A stretch of DNA of 64,000 nucleotides from an uncultured Prevotellaceae bacterium (GTDB taxonomy: Bacteria > Bacteroidota > Bacteroidia > Bacteroidales > Bacteroidaceae). The stretch covers positions 1 to 64,000 of the forward strand of contig CACXIP010000024.1 in NCBI GenBank assembly GCA_902767775.1, read 5' to 3'. Made by a program: the position numbers and the translations under genes. Shown here piece by piece: positions 8,861-18,651 of this stretch; within the stretch, counting starts at the first letter, position 1; each line of letters starts with the position of its first letter. The notes under the pieces are model-generated. The model saw only the letters and a list, made by a program, of their open reading frames with translations. It ran no database searches and was not told the origin of the DNA.

Positions 8861-9838
8861 ATGACCTATATTTCGCTGCCTGAAAAAAAAGAGCACCAGC
8901 TTACGTTCTATCTCGCCATGGAAGAATATGTGGCGAGACACTTGGATATTGACGAGGCATTCTTTCTTTGGCAAGTAGAACCGACCGTCATTTTCGGGCG
9001 CAACCAACTGATAGAGAACGAGGTCAACCTTGATTACTGCCGCGAACACGGCATCGCCACTTACCGGCGCAAGAGCGGCGGAGGTTGCGTATATGCCGAC
9101 AAAGGCAACGTGATGCTCTCGTATATCACGAAAGATGAGAATGTGACGCTGACGTTCAACCACTATATCAACCTGTTGGTGCTGACACTGTTCCGCATGG
9201 GCATCGAAGCCAAGGCGACAGGGCGCAATGACGTGCTTATAGAAGGGCGCAAGGTATCGGGCAACGCCTTCTACCACATTCCCGGAAAAAGCATCGTGCA
9301 CGGCACACTGCTATACGACACCAATATGCGGCACATGGAGGCGAGCATTACTCCCAGCCACGCCAAGCTCGAGAGCAAGGGAGTAGACAGTGTGAGACAG
9401 CACATCGCCCTGCTCAAGGACCACACCACCATGTCTCTTGAGGAGGTGAAGCATCATGTCCGCCAAACGCTCTGCGATAAAGAACTGACTCTCGGCGAGG
9501 ATGACATCCGGAGAATAGAGGAAATTGAGAAGGGTTACCTCACTGAGGAGTTTATCCTCGGCAGCAACCCGCGCTACACACTGCTGAAGAGAGGGCGTAT
9601 CGAGGGAGTAGGCGACATGGAGGTCAGACTGCAAGTAAAAGGCGGCATCATCCGCAAAGCAGACATCTTGGGCGACTTCTTTCTCGTGGGCGACATCGAG
9701 GAAGGCATCCTCGCACATCTGCGTGGCACTCCCCTCACTCAAGAGGCTCTCTCCAAGGCCCTTCCATCTGACCTGGGCAACATCATCCTCCACCTGCACG
9801 CTGATGAACTGATTAGAATTATCTTCAACCAACTATAA
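8861..9838 (+). CDS. lplA: Lipoate-protein ligase A
   Basis: ATP-dependent ligase that attaches scavenged lipoate to apo-proteins, here most likely to GcvH encoded 1.1 kb downstream. It is cytoplasmic. Motifs are the RRKSGGGCVYADKGNVMLSY substrate-binding segment and GRNDVLIEGRKVSGNAFY with the catalytic lysine (about K131). A C-terminal accessory domain, from about residue 245, matches full-length ligases rather than the shorter octanoyltransferases. The gene opens the operon and lies ten bases from gcvT, a tight layout that suggests lipoylation is supplied together with its target. Confidence 0.92.
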   Translation: MTYISLPEKKEHQLTFYLAMEEYVARHLDIDEAFFLWQVEPTVIFGRNQLIENEVNLDYCREHGIATYRRKSGGGCVYADKGNVMLSYITKDENVTLTFNHYINLLVLTLFRMGIEAKATGRNDVLIEGRKVSGNAFYHIPGKSIVHGTLLYDTNMRHMEASITPSHAKLESKGVDSVRQHIALLKDHTTMSLEEVKHHVRQTLCDKELTLGEDDIRRIEEIEKGYLTEEFILGSNPRYTLLKRGRIEGVGDMEVRLQVKGGIIRKADILGDFFLVGDIEEGILAHLRGTPLTQEALSKALPSDLGNIILHLHADELIRIIFNQL

Positions 9839-9848
9839 ATCAAAAACA

Positions 9849-10940
9849 ATGGAAAACAAAAGGACCTGTCTATACGACAAGCATGTGGCACTCGGTGCCC
9901 TCATCTCTCCCTTCGGCGGTTTCGACATGCCGATACAGTACACCTCCATCATTGATGAGCACAACGCTGTGCGAGAGCACTGCGGTGTTTTCGATGTCTC
10001 ACACATGGGAGAGGTGCGTATCAAGGGGCGTGACGCTGAGCGCTATGTGAACCACATCTTCACCAACGACATCACCGATGCCCCCGACGGCAAAATCTTC
10101 TACGGCATGATGTGCTATGAGAACGGCGGTACCGTAGACGACCTGCTCGTCTACCGTATGGGTGAGAATGACTTCTTCCTCGTCATCAATGCCGCCAATA
10201 TCGACAAGGACGTAGCATGGATGCAGGCACACCTCGACGATTATGACGTGACCTTCGACCACTGCTCCGACTACTACGGACAAATTGCCGTGCAAGGTCC
10301 CGAGGCAGAAGCTGTGATGGAAGAGGTGCTCGGCATCAAATGCAGCGAGTTGACGTTCTACACCGTAAAGACCATCGAATCCGACGGAGAGACCGTCATC
10401 GTCAGCCGCACAGGATACACTGGTGAGGATGGTTTTGAGGTGTATGGCTCCCATGACTTCATCCGCCGTCAGTGGGACTTGCTCATGGCAAGCGGTCGCT
10501 GCAAGCCCTGTGGATTAGGATGCCGCGACACCCTACGCTTCGAGGTTGGACTGCCACTCTACGGCGACGAGTTGTCGGATGACATCTCACCTATCATGGC
10601 CGGTCTGAGCATGTTCTGCAAACTCGACAAGCCTGAGTTTATCGGACGCGAGGCCCTGGTGCAACAGAAGGCAGAAGGTGTGGCACGCCGTCTCATCGGT
10701 ATCGAACTGAAAGACCGTGCCGTTCCACGTCACGGATATGCCGTCCTGAGCGACGGTGTACAGGTAGGCGAGGTGACAACCGGCTACAACTCCATCTCCA
10801 CAGGCAAGAGCGTGTGCATGGCGCTGGTTGATACGGCATATGCCAAACTCGGCACGCCACTGGAAGTGCAGATTCGCAAGAAGACTTTCCCCGGCACCGT
10901 GGTGAAAAAACGTTTCTATGACAAACATTATAAAAAATAA
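9849..10940 (+). CDS. gcvT: Aminomethyltransferase, glycine cleavage T protein
   Basis: Transfers the methylene group from aminomethyl-lipoyl-GcvH to tetrahydrofolate and releases ammonia. The length of 363 residues is normal. Family signatures are FGGFDMPIQY near the N-terminus, EHCGVFDVSHMGEV, YGGTVDDLLVYR-like folate-domain sequence (here ENGGTVDDLLVYR), VSRTGYTGEDGFE, and LGCRDTLRFEVGLPLYGDEL. The C-terminal barrel holds GEVTTGYNSIS and PGTVVKKRFY. It is second in an uninterrupted operon, 21 bases before gcvH. No truncation or odd residue was noticed. Confidence 0.96.
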   Translation: MENKRTCLYDKHVALGALISPFGGFDMPIQYTSIIDEHNAVREHCGVFDVSHMGEVRIKGRDAERYVNHIFTNDITDAPDGKIFYGMMCYENGGTVDDLLVYRMGENDFFLVINAANIDKDVAWMQAHLDDYDVTFDHCSDYYGQIAVQGPEAEAVMEEVLGIKCSELTFYTVKTIESDGETVIVSRTGYTGEDGFEVYGSHDFIRRQWDLLMASGRCKPCGLGCRDTLRFEVGLPLYGDELSDDISPIMAGLSMFCKLDKPEFIGREALVQQKAEGVARRLIGIELKDRAVPRHGYAVLSDGVQVGEVTTGYNSISTGKSVCMALVDTAYAKLGTPLEVQIRKKTFPGTVVKKRFYDKHYKK

Positions 10941-10961
10941 CCAATAAAATCAACAATCATT

Positions 10962-11345
10962 ATGGCAAAAGTTATTGAAGGTCTCTATTATTCTGAGACA
11001 CATGAGTATGTTCGCGTGGAAGGAAACTATGGTTACATCGGCATTACCGACTATGCCCAGAATGCCCTTGGCAACGTGGTTTATGTCGACATGCCCGAAG
11101 AGGACGACGAAGTGACTGCCGGCGAGGAATTCGGAGCCGTGGAGAGTGTGAAGGCCGCCAGCGACCTCATCTCACCTGTTAGCGGTACAGTGGCAGAGGT
11201 GAACGAGGCTTTGGAAGATGCTCCTGAACTAATCAACACCGATGCTTTCGAAAACTGGATTATCAAGGTTGAACTCAGCGACATGTCGGAACTTGACGAA
11301 CTGATGGATGCCGAGGCATACCAGAAATTCTGCGAGGAACAATAA
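10962..11345 (+). CDS. gcvH: Glycine cleavage system H protein
   Basis: Small lipoyl carrier that shuttles the aminomethyl intermediate between the P, T and L proteins. It has 127 residues, the family's usual length. The lipoylated lysine is K64 in GAVESVKAASDL, on the expected beta-hairpin. The N-terminal THEYVRVEGNYGYIGITDYA and C-terminal ENWIIKVEL stretches are canonical. It stands between gcvT and gcvPA, and the presence of lplA in the same operon suggests this protein is the ligase's main client. Confidence 0.96.
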   Translation: MAKVIEGLYYSETHEYVRVEGNYGYIGITDYAQNALGNVVYVDMPEEDDEVTAGEEFGAVESVKAASDLISPVSGTVAEVNEALEDAPELINTDAFENWIIKVELSDMSELDELMDAEAYQKFCEEQ

Positions 11346-11364
11346 CCACTCCAAACGACCATCC

Positions 11365-12684
11365 ATGACATACAAATATTTCCCACACACACCCGAGGAC
11401 ATCGAGAAGATGCTGCAGAAGGTGGGTGCAGACTCACTTGACGCCCTCTTTGACGATGTGCCTGAGGCCATCCGTTTCAAGGGAGACTATGACCTGCCGT
11501 CAGCCATGAGCGAGACAGAGGTGCGGCAGACTTTTGAGCGCCTGTGTGAGCAGAACACTCCCATGACCGTCTTCGCCGGAGCAGGTGTTTACGACCACTA
11601 TGTACCCTCGGTGGTGCCCAGTATCGTTGGTCGCTCAGAATTCCTCACCAGCTACACCCCCTATCAGGCAGAGATATCACAGGGCACGCTCCACTATATC
11701 TTTGAGTGGCAGAGCATGATGGCAGAACTCACAGGACTGCCTATCTCCAACGCCTCACTGTATGACGGCAGCACTGCCACGGCAGAGGCCATGCTCATGG
11801 CAAAAGCCAATGCCAAGAAAGCCAATCGTGTGCTTGTCTCTGAAGCCATCGACCCCAAGGTGCTTGCCGTGGTGCGCACATACGCCCATTTCCATGGAGT
11901 GGAGATTGCCACCATCGCCACACGCGACGGTGCCACCGACAAAGACGACATGCTCAGGCAGTTGGCAGAAGGCGGTGTCGCCGGGGTGGTGCTCCAACAG
12001 CCCAACTACTTTGGCATCATTGAGGACTTCACTGGGTATGCTGATGCCATCCACAACGAGAAGGCACTGATGATTGTCAACACACCTGCCCTCGACCTCG
12101 CCCTGCTCCGCACACCCGGAGAATGGGGAGCCGACATCGCGGTGGGCGACGGCCAGTCATTAGGCATCCCCATGTCGTTTGGCGGTCCCTACGTAGGCTA
12201 TATGTGCTGCACCGAGAAACTGATGCGCAAGATGCCTGGACGCATCGTAGGCATGACACAGGACAACCGCGGACAGCGCGTGTTCGTCCTTACCCTACAG
12301 GCCCGCGAACAACATATCCGCCGACAGAAAGCCACATCCAACATCTGCTCCAACCAGAGTCTGATGGCGCTGTGGGCAACCATCTATCTCTCGGTAATGG
12401 GCAAGGCAGGAGCTCGCGAAGCCATCCAGAGGTCGTGCGACGGAGCGCACTATCTCGCCGCACGCCTTGTAGAGACAGGACATTTCCGGCTTACCTACGG
12501 AGGGGAGTTCCTCAATGAATTCTGCGTCGATTACGACGGAAATGCAGACGAACTGCTCGCACGCCTCGCCTCAAAGGGCATCCTCGGCGGTGTCAGGATG
12601 GGCGACCACACCATCATGATGGCGGTCACCGAGAAGCGCACCCAACAAGAGATGGACCAACTCATCCAACTGGTTACCCCATAA
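11365..12684 (+). CDS. gcvPA: Glycine dehydrogenase (decarboxylating) subunit 1
   Basis: N-terminal half of the split P protein, which decarboxylates glycine with the PLP-bearing second subunit. The ATG at 11365 gives MTYKYFPHTPEDIEKML, the family N-terminus. An upstream in-frame ATG at 11308 would overlap gcvH and adds a basic stretch that does not look native, so it was not used. Motifs include YTPYQAEISQGTLHYIFEWQ, SLYDGSTATAEAMLMA, the SFGGPYVGYM glycine-rich loop, and RVFVLTLQAREQHIRR with the Arg-rich segment typical of this subunit. It has 439 residues and ends 12 bases before gcvPB. Confidence 0.95.
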   Translation: MTYKYFPHTPEDIEKMLQKVGADSLDALFDDVPEAIRFKGDYDLPSAMSETEVRQTFERLCEQNTPMTVFAGAGVYDHYVPSVVPSIVGRSEFLTSYTPYQAEISQGTLHYIFEWQSMMAELTGLPISNASLYDGSTATAEAMLMAKANAKKANRVLVSEAIDPKVLAVVRTYAHFHGVEIATIATRDGATDKDDMLRQLAEGGVAGVVLQQPNYFGIIEDFTGYADAIHNEKALMIVNTPALDLALLRTPGEWGADIAVGDGQSLGIPMSFGGPYVGYMCCTEKLMRKMPGRIVGMTQDNRGQRVFVLTLQAREQHIRRQKATSNICSNQSLMALWATIYLSVMGKAGAREAIQRSCDGAHYLAARLVETGHFRLTYGGEFLNEFCVDYDGNADELLARLASKGILGGVRMGDHTIMMAVTEKRTQQEMDQLIQLVTP

Positions 12685-12696
12685 AAGACAACAATC

Positions 12697-14148
12697 ATGA
12701 ACAACAAACTATACGGCAACCTAATATTTGAATTGTCACACAAGGGACGCAGAGGTTATTCTCTTCCCGACACGGGGATAGCCACCCACCATCTGCCAGA
12801 GGCACTGTGCCGTGAGAGCGAGGCAGAACTGCCAGAGTGTGATGAACTCACCGTGGTGCGCCACTACACCAACCTGAGTGCCAACAACTTCGGGGTGAAC
12901 AATGGTTTTTACCCCCTTGGCAGTTGCACGATGAAATACAACCCTGCCATCAACGAGGAGATGGCTGCCCTGCCTGGGTTCGCCAACCTCCATCCACTGC
13001 AGCCGGCAGACACCTGCCAAGGTGCCCTTGAGGTGTACTACAACCTCCAACGGTCGCTTGCAGCCCTCACCGGACTGAGCGAGTTCACACTCAATCCCTT
13101 TGCCGGTGCTCATGGTGAACTGACCGGACTGATGATTATCCGAGCCTACCACCAGAGCCGAAACGATGACAAGCGTGTGAAAGTCATCGTGCCCGACTCT
13201 GCCCACGGCACCAACCCTGCCTCTGCCGCCGTCTGCGGACTGGAAGTGGTGGAGGTGAAGAGCCGTGCCGACGGCAGTGTCGACGTGGAAGACCTCCGTG
13301 GACTGCTCGACGACGGTGTGGCAGCCATGATGATGACCAACCCCAACACACTCGGCATGTTTGAGCGCGACATCCCCGAAATCGCACGTCTCGTGCATGA
13401 GTGCGGCGGACTGATGTACTACGACGGTGCCAACCTCAACCCGATGCTGGGTGTCTGCCGTCCTGGCGACATGGGATTCGACGTGATGCACATCAACCTG
13501 CACAAGACCTTCTCCACCCCCCATGGCGGCGGTGGTCCCGGCAGCGGACCAGTAGGAGTAAGAGCCGGTCTGGAAGCCTTCCTTCCCGCTCCCCGCGTGG
13601 TATGCGAGGATGGAACTTACCGCATCGAGAACGATGGTGAGGCCATCCACATCGGAGCATTCCTCGGCAATTTTGCCGTCATCATCCGCGCCTACACTTA
13701 TATCCTCTCTTTGGGACACGAGAATGTGCGAATGGTAGGACCGCTCGCCACCCTCAACGCCAACTACATCAAGGATTCGCTCAAGGATTTGTACAAATTG
13801 CCCATTGAGGGACGATGCAAGCATGAGTTTGTTTTCGACGGCCTCGCCGACAAATCCACTGGTGTCACCACGATGGATGTCGCCAAACGTCTGCTTGATT
13901 ATGGCTATCATGCACCGACCATCTATTTCCCGCTTCTCTTCCACGAGTCGTTGATGATAGAGCCGACAGAGAGCGAGAGCATTGACACCATAGATGGTTT
14001 CATCGAGGTGATGCGCCGAATCGCTGAGGAAGCAGCCACCGACCCCGAATTGGTGAAGAGTGCCCCCCACTCCACTCCCATCGGTCGCGTGGACGACGTT
14101 CTGGCTGCGAAGAGGCCGACACTGACAGTTAAACAAATTCAGAGTTAA
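12697..14148 (+). CDS. gcvPB: Glycine dehydrogenase (decarboxylating) subunit 2
   Basis: PLP-binding half of the P protein. The cofactor lysine is about K270 in INLHKTFSTPHGGGGPG, and PDSAHGTNPASA is also canonical. The 483 residues match the split-subunit form common in Bacteroidota, Firmicutes and archaea, as opposed to the roughly 950-residue fused enzyme of enterobacteria. It should form an alpha2beta2 enzyme with gcvPA. It lies between gcvPA (12 bases) and lpdA (36 bases). Confidence 0.96.
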   Translation: MNNKLYGNLIFELSHKGRRGYSLPDTGIATHHLPEALCRESEAELPECDELTVVRHYTNLSANNFGVNNGFYPLGSCTMKYNPAINEEMAALPGFANLHPLQPADTCQGALEVYYNLQRSLAALTGLSEFTLNPFAGAHGELTGLMIIRAYHQSRNDDKRVKVIVPDSAHGTNPASAAVCGLEVVEVKSRADGSVDVEDLRGLLDDGVAAMMMTNPNTLGMFERDIPEIARLVHECGGLMYYDGANLNPMLGVCRPGDMGFDVMHINLHKTFSTPHGGGGPGSGPVGVRAGLEAFLPAPRVVCEDGTYRIENDGEAIHIGAFLGNFAVIIRAYTYILSLGHENVRMVGPLATLNANYIKDSLKDLYKLPIEGRCKHEFVFDGLADKSTGVTTMDVAKRLLDYGYHAPTIYFPLLFHESLMIEPTESESIDTIDGFIEVMRRIAEEAATDPELVKSAPHSTPIGRVDDVLAAKRPTLTVKQIQS

Positions 14149-14184
14149 TCCTCCTCAACCCTCCATTCTTCATCCCCTAAAGAA

Positions 14185-15510
14185 ATGACAACAGACCTTA
14201 TCATAATAGGAAGCGGTCCCGGAGGTTACCGGGCAGCGGAATATGCTGCCGCCGGTGGTCTCAGCGTGACCATCATCGAGGAGGCACATGCTGGCGGCAC
14301 CTGTCTCAACTGCGGGTGCATCCCCACCAAGACACTGTGCCGCCATGCGGAGGTCATTGAGACACTCCGCAAGGCGGAGAGTTTCGGACTGAGCGGTCTT
14401 TCCTATACCGTTGACTTCGCCCGCATGATGGAACGCAAGCAACAAGTGGTGGAATCGCTACGTCAGGGAGTTGAGGGTTTGCTCTCCAAACCTGGCATCA
14501 CATTCGTACACGGAACGGCACGTTTCACAGGGAGCAATGCGGTGGCGGTGGGCGATGAGGAATATTCCGCACCGAACATCATCATCGCCACGGGCTCGAA
14601 AGCCAAGATGCTGCCCATACCCGGCATCGATGACAGCAGAGTGGTCACCTCTACCGAACTGCTCGACATCACCACCCTGCCACAGCGGTTGTGCATCGTG
14701 GGTGCCGGTGTCATCGGGATGGAGTTTGCCTCCATCTTCAACAGTTTAGGCTGTGAGGTGACAGTGGTGGAGTTCTTGAAGGAATGCCTTCCCGCCCTCG
14801 ACAGCGACATCGCCAAACGATTGCGCCAAACCATATCACGACGTGGCGTGAATTTCCTCATGCAGTCGGCTGTAAAGGAAATCACCGCCGAGGGTGTGGT
14901 CTATGAGCGCAAGGGCAAGTTGGGTGTGGTGGCTGCAGACCTCATCCTGATGGCCACAGGCCGTGCCGCCCGTATCGATGGACTCGACCTGGAGAAAGCC
15001 GGGGTGAAGACAGAGAGAGGCTGCATCGTGACCGACGAGGAATTCCGTACCACCGCTGAAGGTGTCTATGCCATCGGAGATGTCAACGGACGGATGATGC
15101 TCGCCCATGCTGCCACTTTCCAGGGACTGCATGTGGTGAACCATATCCTCGGCCGTGAGGACCATATCCGCACCGACATCATCCCCGCTGCTATCTTCAC
15201 CCATCCTGAGGCAGCAAGCGTAGGCACGACAGAAGATGCCTGCAAAGAGGCGGGCATGGCGTACGAGTGCCACAAAGGGTATTACCGTGCCAACGGCAAG
15301 GCGCTGGCGATGGACGAGACCGAAGGACTGGTCAAAGTGCTGACCGACAGTTCACGCCATATCATCGGATGCCATATCTATGGTGCCCATGCTGCCGACA
15401 TGGTGCAGGAGGTGTGCTCACTGATGAATGTCGGCGCCACCATCGACCAGATGGCCGACATCGTCAGGATACACCCCACACTCAATGAGATTTTGGATAT
15501 GACGCATTAA
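14185..15510 (+). CDS. lpdA: Dihydrolipoyl dehydrogenase (glycine cleavage L protein)
   Basis: Flavoprotein that reoxidises dihydrolipoyl-GcvH with NAD. The N-terminal FAD-binding GSGPGG loop comes first. The redox pair is C40 and C45 in GGTCLNCGCIPTK, with an extra Cys at 43 where many relatives have Val. The NAD-binding loop is IVGAGVIGMEFASIF. The C-terminal dimerisation domain carries the His-Glu pair in RIHPTLNEIL. It has 441 residues. Its place at the end of the gcv operon points to glycine cleavage, though it could also serve other lipoyl complexes. Confidence 0.94.
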   Translation: MTTDLIIIGSGPGGYRAAEYAAAGGLSVTIIEEAHAGGTCLNCGCIPTKTLCRHAEVIETLRKAESFGLSGLSYTVDFARMMERKQQVVESLRQGVEGLLSKPGITFVHGTARFTGSNAVAVGDEEYSAPNIIIATGSKAKMLPIPGIDDSRVVTSTELLDITTLPQRLCIVGAGVIGMEFASIFNSLGCEVTVVEFLKECLPALDSDIAKRLRQTISRRGVNFLMQSAVKEITAEGVVYERKGKLGVVAADLILMATGRAARIDGLDLEKAGVKTERGCIVTDEEFRTTAEGVYAIGDVNGRMMLAHAATFQGLHVVNHILGREDHIRTDIIPAAIFTHPEAASVGTTEDACKEAGMAYECHKGYYRANGKALAMDETEGLVKVLTDSSRHIIGCHIYGAHAADMVQEVCSLMNVGATIDQMADIVRIHPTLNEILDMTH

Positions 15511-15561
15511 CCCCTGTCGGATTTGGGTTAAAACGGTGTAACCATATGACAACACAGTTGG

Positions 15562-16626
15562 TCATTTCAGGTGCTGATGTATCCAACTGTCGAGCAGTGA
15601 AAGGAGCTCAGGAAGGACATGCTCATCTTTGAGTGAGGCATATTCATCCTGAGTTCCTTTCTCACATGGCAGCAACAAATGGTTGATGTCGGGGAAGACC
15701 TTCACTGTCACATCCTTGTTGTGTGACAGACACTGCATGGCACTTTCCTCGTTCTGACGCGCGTTGACCATGATGTCCCTTCCTCCGAAGACAAGCAAGA
15801 CAGGCACATTGACCTTGTAAAGATAGTCAGCAGGATTGTAGCGGATGAAGAAGCGGTACCAAGAAGAGGTGGCCGTCATTGCATACATATAGATGCCATA
15901 GCGGATGTGCTGGTTGGTTGTGTCGCGCCGCCACTCATCGTGCACCGCATACAGTTTCTGCTCAAGACTATCTGAATCGGCATATTTGTACGCCGTGCGG
16001 AACAGACGTTCATTGATATCATGATAGCGCTTCTTGTCCGCTTCCGGAAGGGGTGTCGCCTCCACAATGTCGATATTCTGCTGAATAACAGAAGACAGAC
16101 CTGCGGTCATCAGACCACAGAGGCTGATGACAAAAGCAACATCCGGCGACTGTGAGGCAGCAATGGAAATGGATGCGCCACCCTCGCTGTGCCCCAAAAG
16201 ACCGATTTGCGAGGGGTCGATGTCCGGACGCGTCTTCAGATAAGCCACTGCTGCGAGCGCATCAGCAGCGAAGTCAGCCGTTGTAGCATAATTGTAGTTG
16301 CCGGAACTCTTCCCGGTCCCACGGTCATCGGTTCTAAGCACGGCAACTCCCCTGCTGACCAAGTAATCCGAGATTTCCTTGAACACCCGATGTCCCGCCA
16401 TCGTACAGTCGCGGTCCTGCTGTCCTGTGCCAGACATCAGCACCACAGCAGGACAGCGTCGTTGGCTCCCATCAGGCAATGCGAGGGTGGCAGCCAACTG
16501 AATGGAGTCACAGGAGGTATATACAATGGTGGTGTCTTCCACAAACCCTGTGTGGGCACGGACGGCAGCCGACAGCATGACGGCAGCCCAAATGGCTACC
16601 ATTCGGAAAAGACGGTGCTTACTCAT
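15562..16626 (-). CDS. Exported alpha/beta hydrolase (dienelactone-hydrolase-like)
   Basis: Serine hydrolase with a signal peptide when started at 16626 (MSKHRLFRMVAIWAAVMLSA). A longer reading to 16725 lies inside the upstream gene and was rejected. The chosen ATG overlaps the upstream stop by eight bases, a coupled arrangement. The catalytic triad is visible: nucleophile Ser in GLLGHSEGGAS, Asp in VFGGRDIMVN, and His in DINHLLLP. The oxyanion-side VLMSGTGQQDRD is typical of acyl-peptide or ester hydrolases of this clan. It is the last gene of import locus A, so it may cut an ester, acyl or peptide bond in the imported ligand; this is inference. Confidence 0.8.
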   Translation of the reverse strand: MSKHRLFRMVAIWAAVMLSAAVRAHTGFVEDTTIVYTSCDSIQLAATLALPDGSQRRCPAVVLMSGTGQQDRDCTMAGHRVFKEISDYLVSRGVAVLRTDDRGTGKSSGNYNYATTADFAADALAAVAYLKTRPDIDPSQIGLLGHSEGGASISIAASQSPDVAFVISLCGLMTAGLSSVIQQNIDIVEATPLPEADKKRYHDINERLFRTAYKYADSDSLEQKLYAVHDEWRRDTTNQHIRYGIYMYAMTATSSWYRFFIRYNPADYLYKVNVPVLLVFGGRDIMVNARQNEESAMQCLSHNKDVTVKVFPDINHLLLPCEKGTQDEYASLKDEHVLPELLSLLDSWIHQHLK

Positions 16627-18622
16627 TGAGCAAATACTCCAAAATATAAGATATCTCATCAGCCATTTGTGTCGGACTGCCATGATAGCCTGAGCCCATC
16701 CACCGAATATGTCCACGGCGGTCAATAATCACCTTAAGTGGGATGCCCGACGTGTGCAGCACACTGGCTACAGCCTTGTACTGCTCATCTTGTTTTCCCA
16801 CCTCGCCGTTGTCATACAGCACATTGAAAGTAAAGCCCTTCGACTTGATGAAAGCCTCTGCCGTCTTGCGGTAATCAGCCTTCATCTCCTGCGTATCAAT
16901 GAAATAGAACTCCACGTCCTTGTTGTCCTTCCATCGGTTGACCGTCATCTGTCCGCCAGGCATGGATGCCTTGCATGGGGCACACCAGGTAGCCCAAAAA
17001 TCCAGGAAGATGATTTTCCCCTTTTTGTCAGCCAGATTGACCTTTCCACCGCCCATACGTTCAAGAGTACTCAAAGTGACGGGGATGTCTATCAATTCTT
17101 CCAGTGCCTTGGCACGGTCCTTTTCTATTTGCTCAGCGTTTTTCAGTGAAGCCAGGTACTTGTCAAAGTCTCCACCGGGATTTTTTGCAAGATAATCTGA
17201 CTTCAGCAGGTCGAGCATCTCCTGGGTTGTAGCATCCTCCGGGACACATTGCTTAATATAAGGGATGACCTCCTTCTCACGCCCCAACTGATTGAGCAGT
17301 TTAACATAAAGGTCGGCATATTCTGCTCTTTTTGAGTAATACGGGAAAACCATCTCCATGTATTTCATCGACTCCTCCGTACGGTTCACCGCATTGAGGA
17401 TACGCGCATGCGCATAGAGTGCCATATTGAACTTCTCCACGACATGGGCGTTCCACTCATTTGGCGATACCAGTTGCATGGCATGGGTGTTGCGCGGACG
17501 GCTGAGGATTTCCTTGATGATGAGTTCAGAATGTGGAAGTGCTTTCTCCGCTGAAATCTGCTGGTTGGTAAAAGGTATCTCCGCCACATGCCAATGTGTG
17601 GCAATCATCTCTTCAAAAGGAATGTCATGAATGTAGGTGGCAAGGTTGGAATAATCGTCGGCACGCATGATACGGTCGTAGATGACAGCACGGAAGATTT
17701 TCGAATAGAAGAGGTCACTTGTGAAGGAGTGGACATTCCAAAACTTGTCGGAAGGGAACCGTTTTAAGAATTGCACAAAATCTTTCTGTGCCTGCGCTGC
17801 TGTCGGGTCGTCGGCATCGCGTGTCTTTACGCTTCCAAAGAGGTTTTGGATGCGCAGCAGTTCCTCATCACGGCTGATGATGCCGTCGGGATAATCCTTC
17901 TTCTCGCGTTCCCTCACACGTTTTGCCAAAGCAGAGTCTGCCAATGTACGCAAAGCGATGTCGTAGATATCACTCCACTGCTGGTCGGTCATCTTCAGTT
18001 TGGGGTTATCGAGAAACATCAATGCATTCTGTCTCAGTTGTTCCTTGTTTCCACCTTGCTTCACCCTGTTCAGTGTGTTCACCAAAAATCCAAACTCATG
18101 AGCCTGGGCATCAGGGAATTGCTGAAACTCATTGTTGAACCACATCATTTGTGTCTCACCTGCCAAAGGCTGGGCCTTGGGGTCCTCCATCATACCTGGG
18201 AGATTCAATCCTGAGTCAGGAGTGCGGAGCAATGCCCATCCTATACGTGCGCCCTCTTTGTTTTGTTTGTTCTTGTCGAGCACAAATGAAGCGTATGTAG
18301 CGGGCCACCCCCAGTCGGTCTTTCCTTTGGCAATCATTTTGGCACAGAGCAAGACTGCATCCTGCGGGACATCAAATTTCCCAATCCACTTTCCCTCTGT
18401 CTGCGTGAGAGCCACATCAGTTGCCTCCCACCAATAATTGCGCATGATATACAGCACGCACTTGATGTCGGTGTCATTCTCCAACTCAGTACCTGTGGGG
18501 TCGTAGACTATCTGCTGACCTGTGGCGCCCTCAATGATATACTCCGGTTCGTATTTCACCTGAGCCTGGCACCATGACAGATGAAAGAAGATGACCGAAA
18601 CAAATAACAGCAATCGTTTCAT
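16619..18622 (-). CDS. Thioredoxin-like (TlpA-type) exported protein of import locus A
   Basis: Exported or lipid-anchored thiol-disulfide protein; the signal region ends around residue 20 (WCQAQ). A large N-terminal region of about 500 residues has no known function that I recognise. A thioredoxin fold follows from about residue 520, with the redox motif CAPC (LDFWATWCAPCKASMPGG) near residue 544 and a cis-Pro loop (TSGIPLKVIIDRRG). The same overall plan and recognisable sequence recur in the protein at 34224-36239, so the two are paralogs in the two import loci. The gene lies 29 bases after the PKD-like lipoprotein gene and overlaps the hydrolase gene. The redox role is well supported; the function of the N-terminal region is unknown. 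Confidence 0.82.
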   Translation of the reverse strand: MKRLLLFVSVIFFHLSWCQAQVKYEPEYIIEGATGQQIVYDPTGTELENDTDIKCVLYIMRNYWWEATDVALTQTEGKWIGKFDVPQDAVLLCAKMIAKGKTDWGWPATYASFVLDKNKQNKEGARIGWALLRTPDSGLNLPGMMEDPKAQPLAGETQMMWFNNEFQQFPDAQAHEFGFLVNTLNRVKQGGNKEQLRQNALMFLDNPKLKMTDQQWSDIYDIALRTLADSALAKRVREREKKDYPDGIISRDEELLRIQNLFGSVKTRDADDPTAAQAQKDFVQFLKRFPSDKFWNVHSFTSDLFYSKIFRAVIYDRIMRADDYSNLATYIHDIPFEEMIATHWHVAEIPFTNQQISAEKALPHSELIIKEILSRPRNTHAMQLVSPNEWNAHVVEKFNMALYAHARILNAVNRTEESMKYMEMVFPYYSKRAEYADLYVKLLNQLGREKEVIPYIKQCVPEDATTQEMLDLLKSDYLAKNPGGDFDKYLASLKNAEQIEKDRAKALEELIDIPVTLSTLERMGGGKVNLADKKGKIIFLDFWATWCAPCKASMPGGQMTVNRWKDNKDVEFYFIDTQEMKADYRKTAEAFIKSKGFTFNVLYDNGEVGKQDEQYKAVASVLHTSGIPLKVIIDRRGHIRWMGSGYHGSPTQMADEISYILEYLLNE

Positions 18623-18651
18623 ATTATATAAATGTTTTTAGTTTTTAATTA

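Noticed and set aside
12736-14136. 466-codon frame on the minus strand
   Set aside because: It is the shadow of gcvPB, which has all family motifs; the antisense product shows no domain.
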